From: Acidobacteriota bacterium | GTDB lineage: Bacteria > Acidobacteriota > Vicinamibacteria > Vicinamibacterales > UBA2999 | Direction: 5' to 3' | Assembly: GCA_020851835.1 (NCBI GenBank) | Contig: JADZBZ010000169.1 | Coordinates: 1-6,845 of the forward strand | DNA length: 6,845 nucleotides | Shown: positions 6,325-6,845 of the stretch, one piece after another | Position numbering within the stretch: the stretch's first letter is position 1 | How the letters are laid out: each line of letters begins with the position of its first letter | Program-made: the position numbers and the translations under genes | Notes under the pieces: model-generated | What the model saw: only the letters and a program-made list of their open reading frames with translations | The model's database searches: none | What the model was told of the DNA's origin: nothing

Positions 6325-6845
6325 CTAGTCCGAACGCAAGGCGATGGCCGGGTCGACCCGGGTCGCCTGGCGGGCCGGCAGCCACGTCGCCACGAGGGCG
6401 ACCGTTCCCAGGGCGACGACAACGGTGCCGTACGTGAGCGGATCGATCGGGCTCACGCCGAAGAGCAGCGCGTCGAGCAGGCGCATCGCCGCAAGGGAGA
6501 CGAGCACGCCGATTACCAGACCCGCCGCCGCCAGCTGCACCCCCTGCCTCAGGAAGAGCCGCTGCACCGACGCGCTGCCGGCGCCGAGCGCCATGCGGAT
6601 GCCGACCTCGCGCCGCCGCTGAGAGACGACATACGCGATGACTCCGTAGATGCCCACGACGCCGAGCAGCAGCGTGACGGCCGCGGCGATGCCGAGGACG
6701 ACCAGCGCAAACGAGGTCTGGGCCATGGACCGGTCGTAGAGCTCCCGCAGGGTGGCAACCCGCGCCAGCGGCAGGTTCGGATTGACCGACCACACCGCCT
6801 GCTGGACTTCGCGCAGGAAGCCCGGGGACCCGAGGCGCGGCGAGC
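6325..6845 (-). CDS. ABC-type permease, MacB/FtsX family (ADOP-like), C-terminal fragment
   Basis: The frame is open to the right edge (first whole codon at 6843) and ends at TAG 6327-6325, giving 172 residues of the C-terminal part. It contains a periplasmic-domain end, VQQAVWSVNPNLPLARVATL (13-32), then three membrane segments (about 46-70, 102-124, 137-157). The FtsX-type cytoplasmic loop QRRREVGIRMALGA (75-88) follows the first, and LLFGVSPIDPLTYG (126-139) precedes the last. The end is PARQATRVDPAIALRSD. This matches the final membrane module of MacB-like permeases and, in wording, the duplicated orphan permeases common in Acidobacteria (ADOP). Those lack their own ATPase and their substrate is unknown. 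The start, N-terminal module and any ATPase gene are outside the window. The GTG at 6795 lies inside the conserved region, so it is not the start. Confidence 0.88.
   Translation of the reverse strand, partial: SPRLGSPGFLREVQQAVWSVNPNLPLARVATLRELYDRSMAQTSFALVVLGIAAAVTLLLGVVGIYGVIAYVVSQRRREVGIRMALGAGSASVQRLFLRQGVQLAAAGLVIGVLVSLAAMRLLDALLFGVSPIDPLTYGTVVVALGTVALVATWLPARQATRVDPAIALRSD

Overview
The window is GC-rich, densely coded bacterial DNA with eleven protein genes (two cut by the window edges) and no RNA genes, mobile elements or CRISPR arrays. No gene-free stretch exceeds about 110 bases. The last gene on the right ends like the FtsX/MacB-type permeases that are greatly expanded in Acidobacteria (ADOP family). 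Together with the GC content and the signal-peptide methyltransferase, this makes a soil or sediment acidobacterium, perhaps of the Vicinamibacteria type, the best guess. That placement is inference from family resemblance only.

Left part (1-1363). The C-terminal part of a COG3375-like GNAT acetyltransferase (+) converges on a HIT-family (HinT-like) nucleotide hydrolase (-). The HIT gene diverges across a 90-bp spacer from a small cytoplasmic BON/LysM protein (+) resembling E. coli Kbp/YgaU. The spacer holds a 7-bp inverted repeat and a very strong Shine-Dalgarno sequence.

Central part (1375-4994, all minus strand). Five genes appear to form one transcription unit, read right to left: thiD (pyrimidine kinase of thiamine synthesis), moaE and moaD (the two subunits of molybdopterin synthase), prfA (release factor 1) and prmC (the methylase that modifies the GGQ glutamine of RF1). 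thiD and moaE are 4 nt apart, moaE and moaD overlap by 10 nt, and prfA and prmC are 17 nt apart. The only larger gap, 108 bp, lies between moaD and prfA. The last two genes are a functional pair (substrate and modifying enzyme); the first three belong to sulfur-linked cofactor synthesis.

Right part (4993-6845). bioY, the biotin-binding S component of an ECF transporter, runs divergently from thiD. Their start codons overlap within a TCATGA palindrome, so there is no intergenic region at all. A good sigma-70-like promoter (TTGTCA, 18 bp, TAGAAT) lies inside the 5' end of thiD and would start the bioY transcript at or within 2 nt of its ATG. bioY would then be a leaderless message. bioY converges on a class I SAM-dependent methyltransferase (-) that carries a clear signal peptide, and a perfect 14-bp palindrome lies between their stop codons. 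Upstream of the methyltransferase, on the same strand, is the C-terminal end of the permease.

I found no convincing novel defence, mobile or multi-gene system. The observations most worth checking are the overlapping thiD/bioY starts with the leaderless promoter, the exported methyltransferase, and the mixed cofactor/translation-termination operon.
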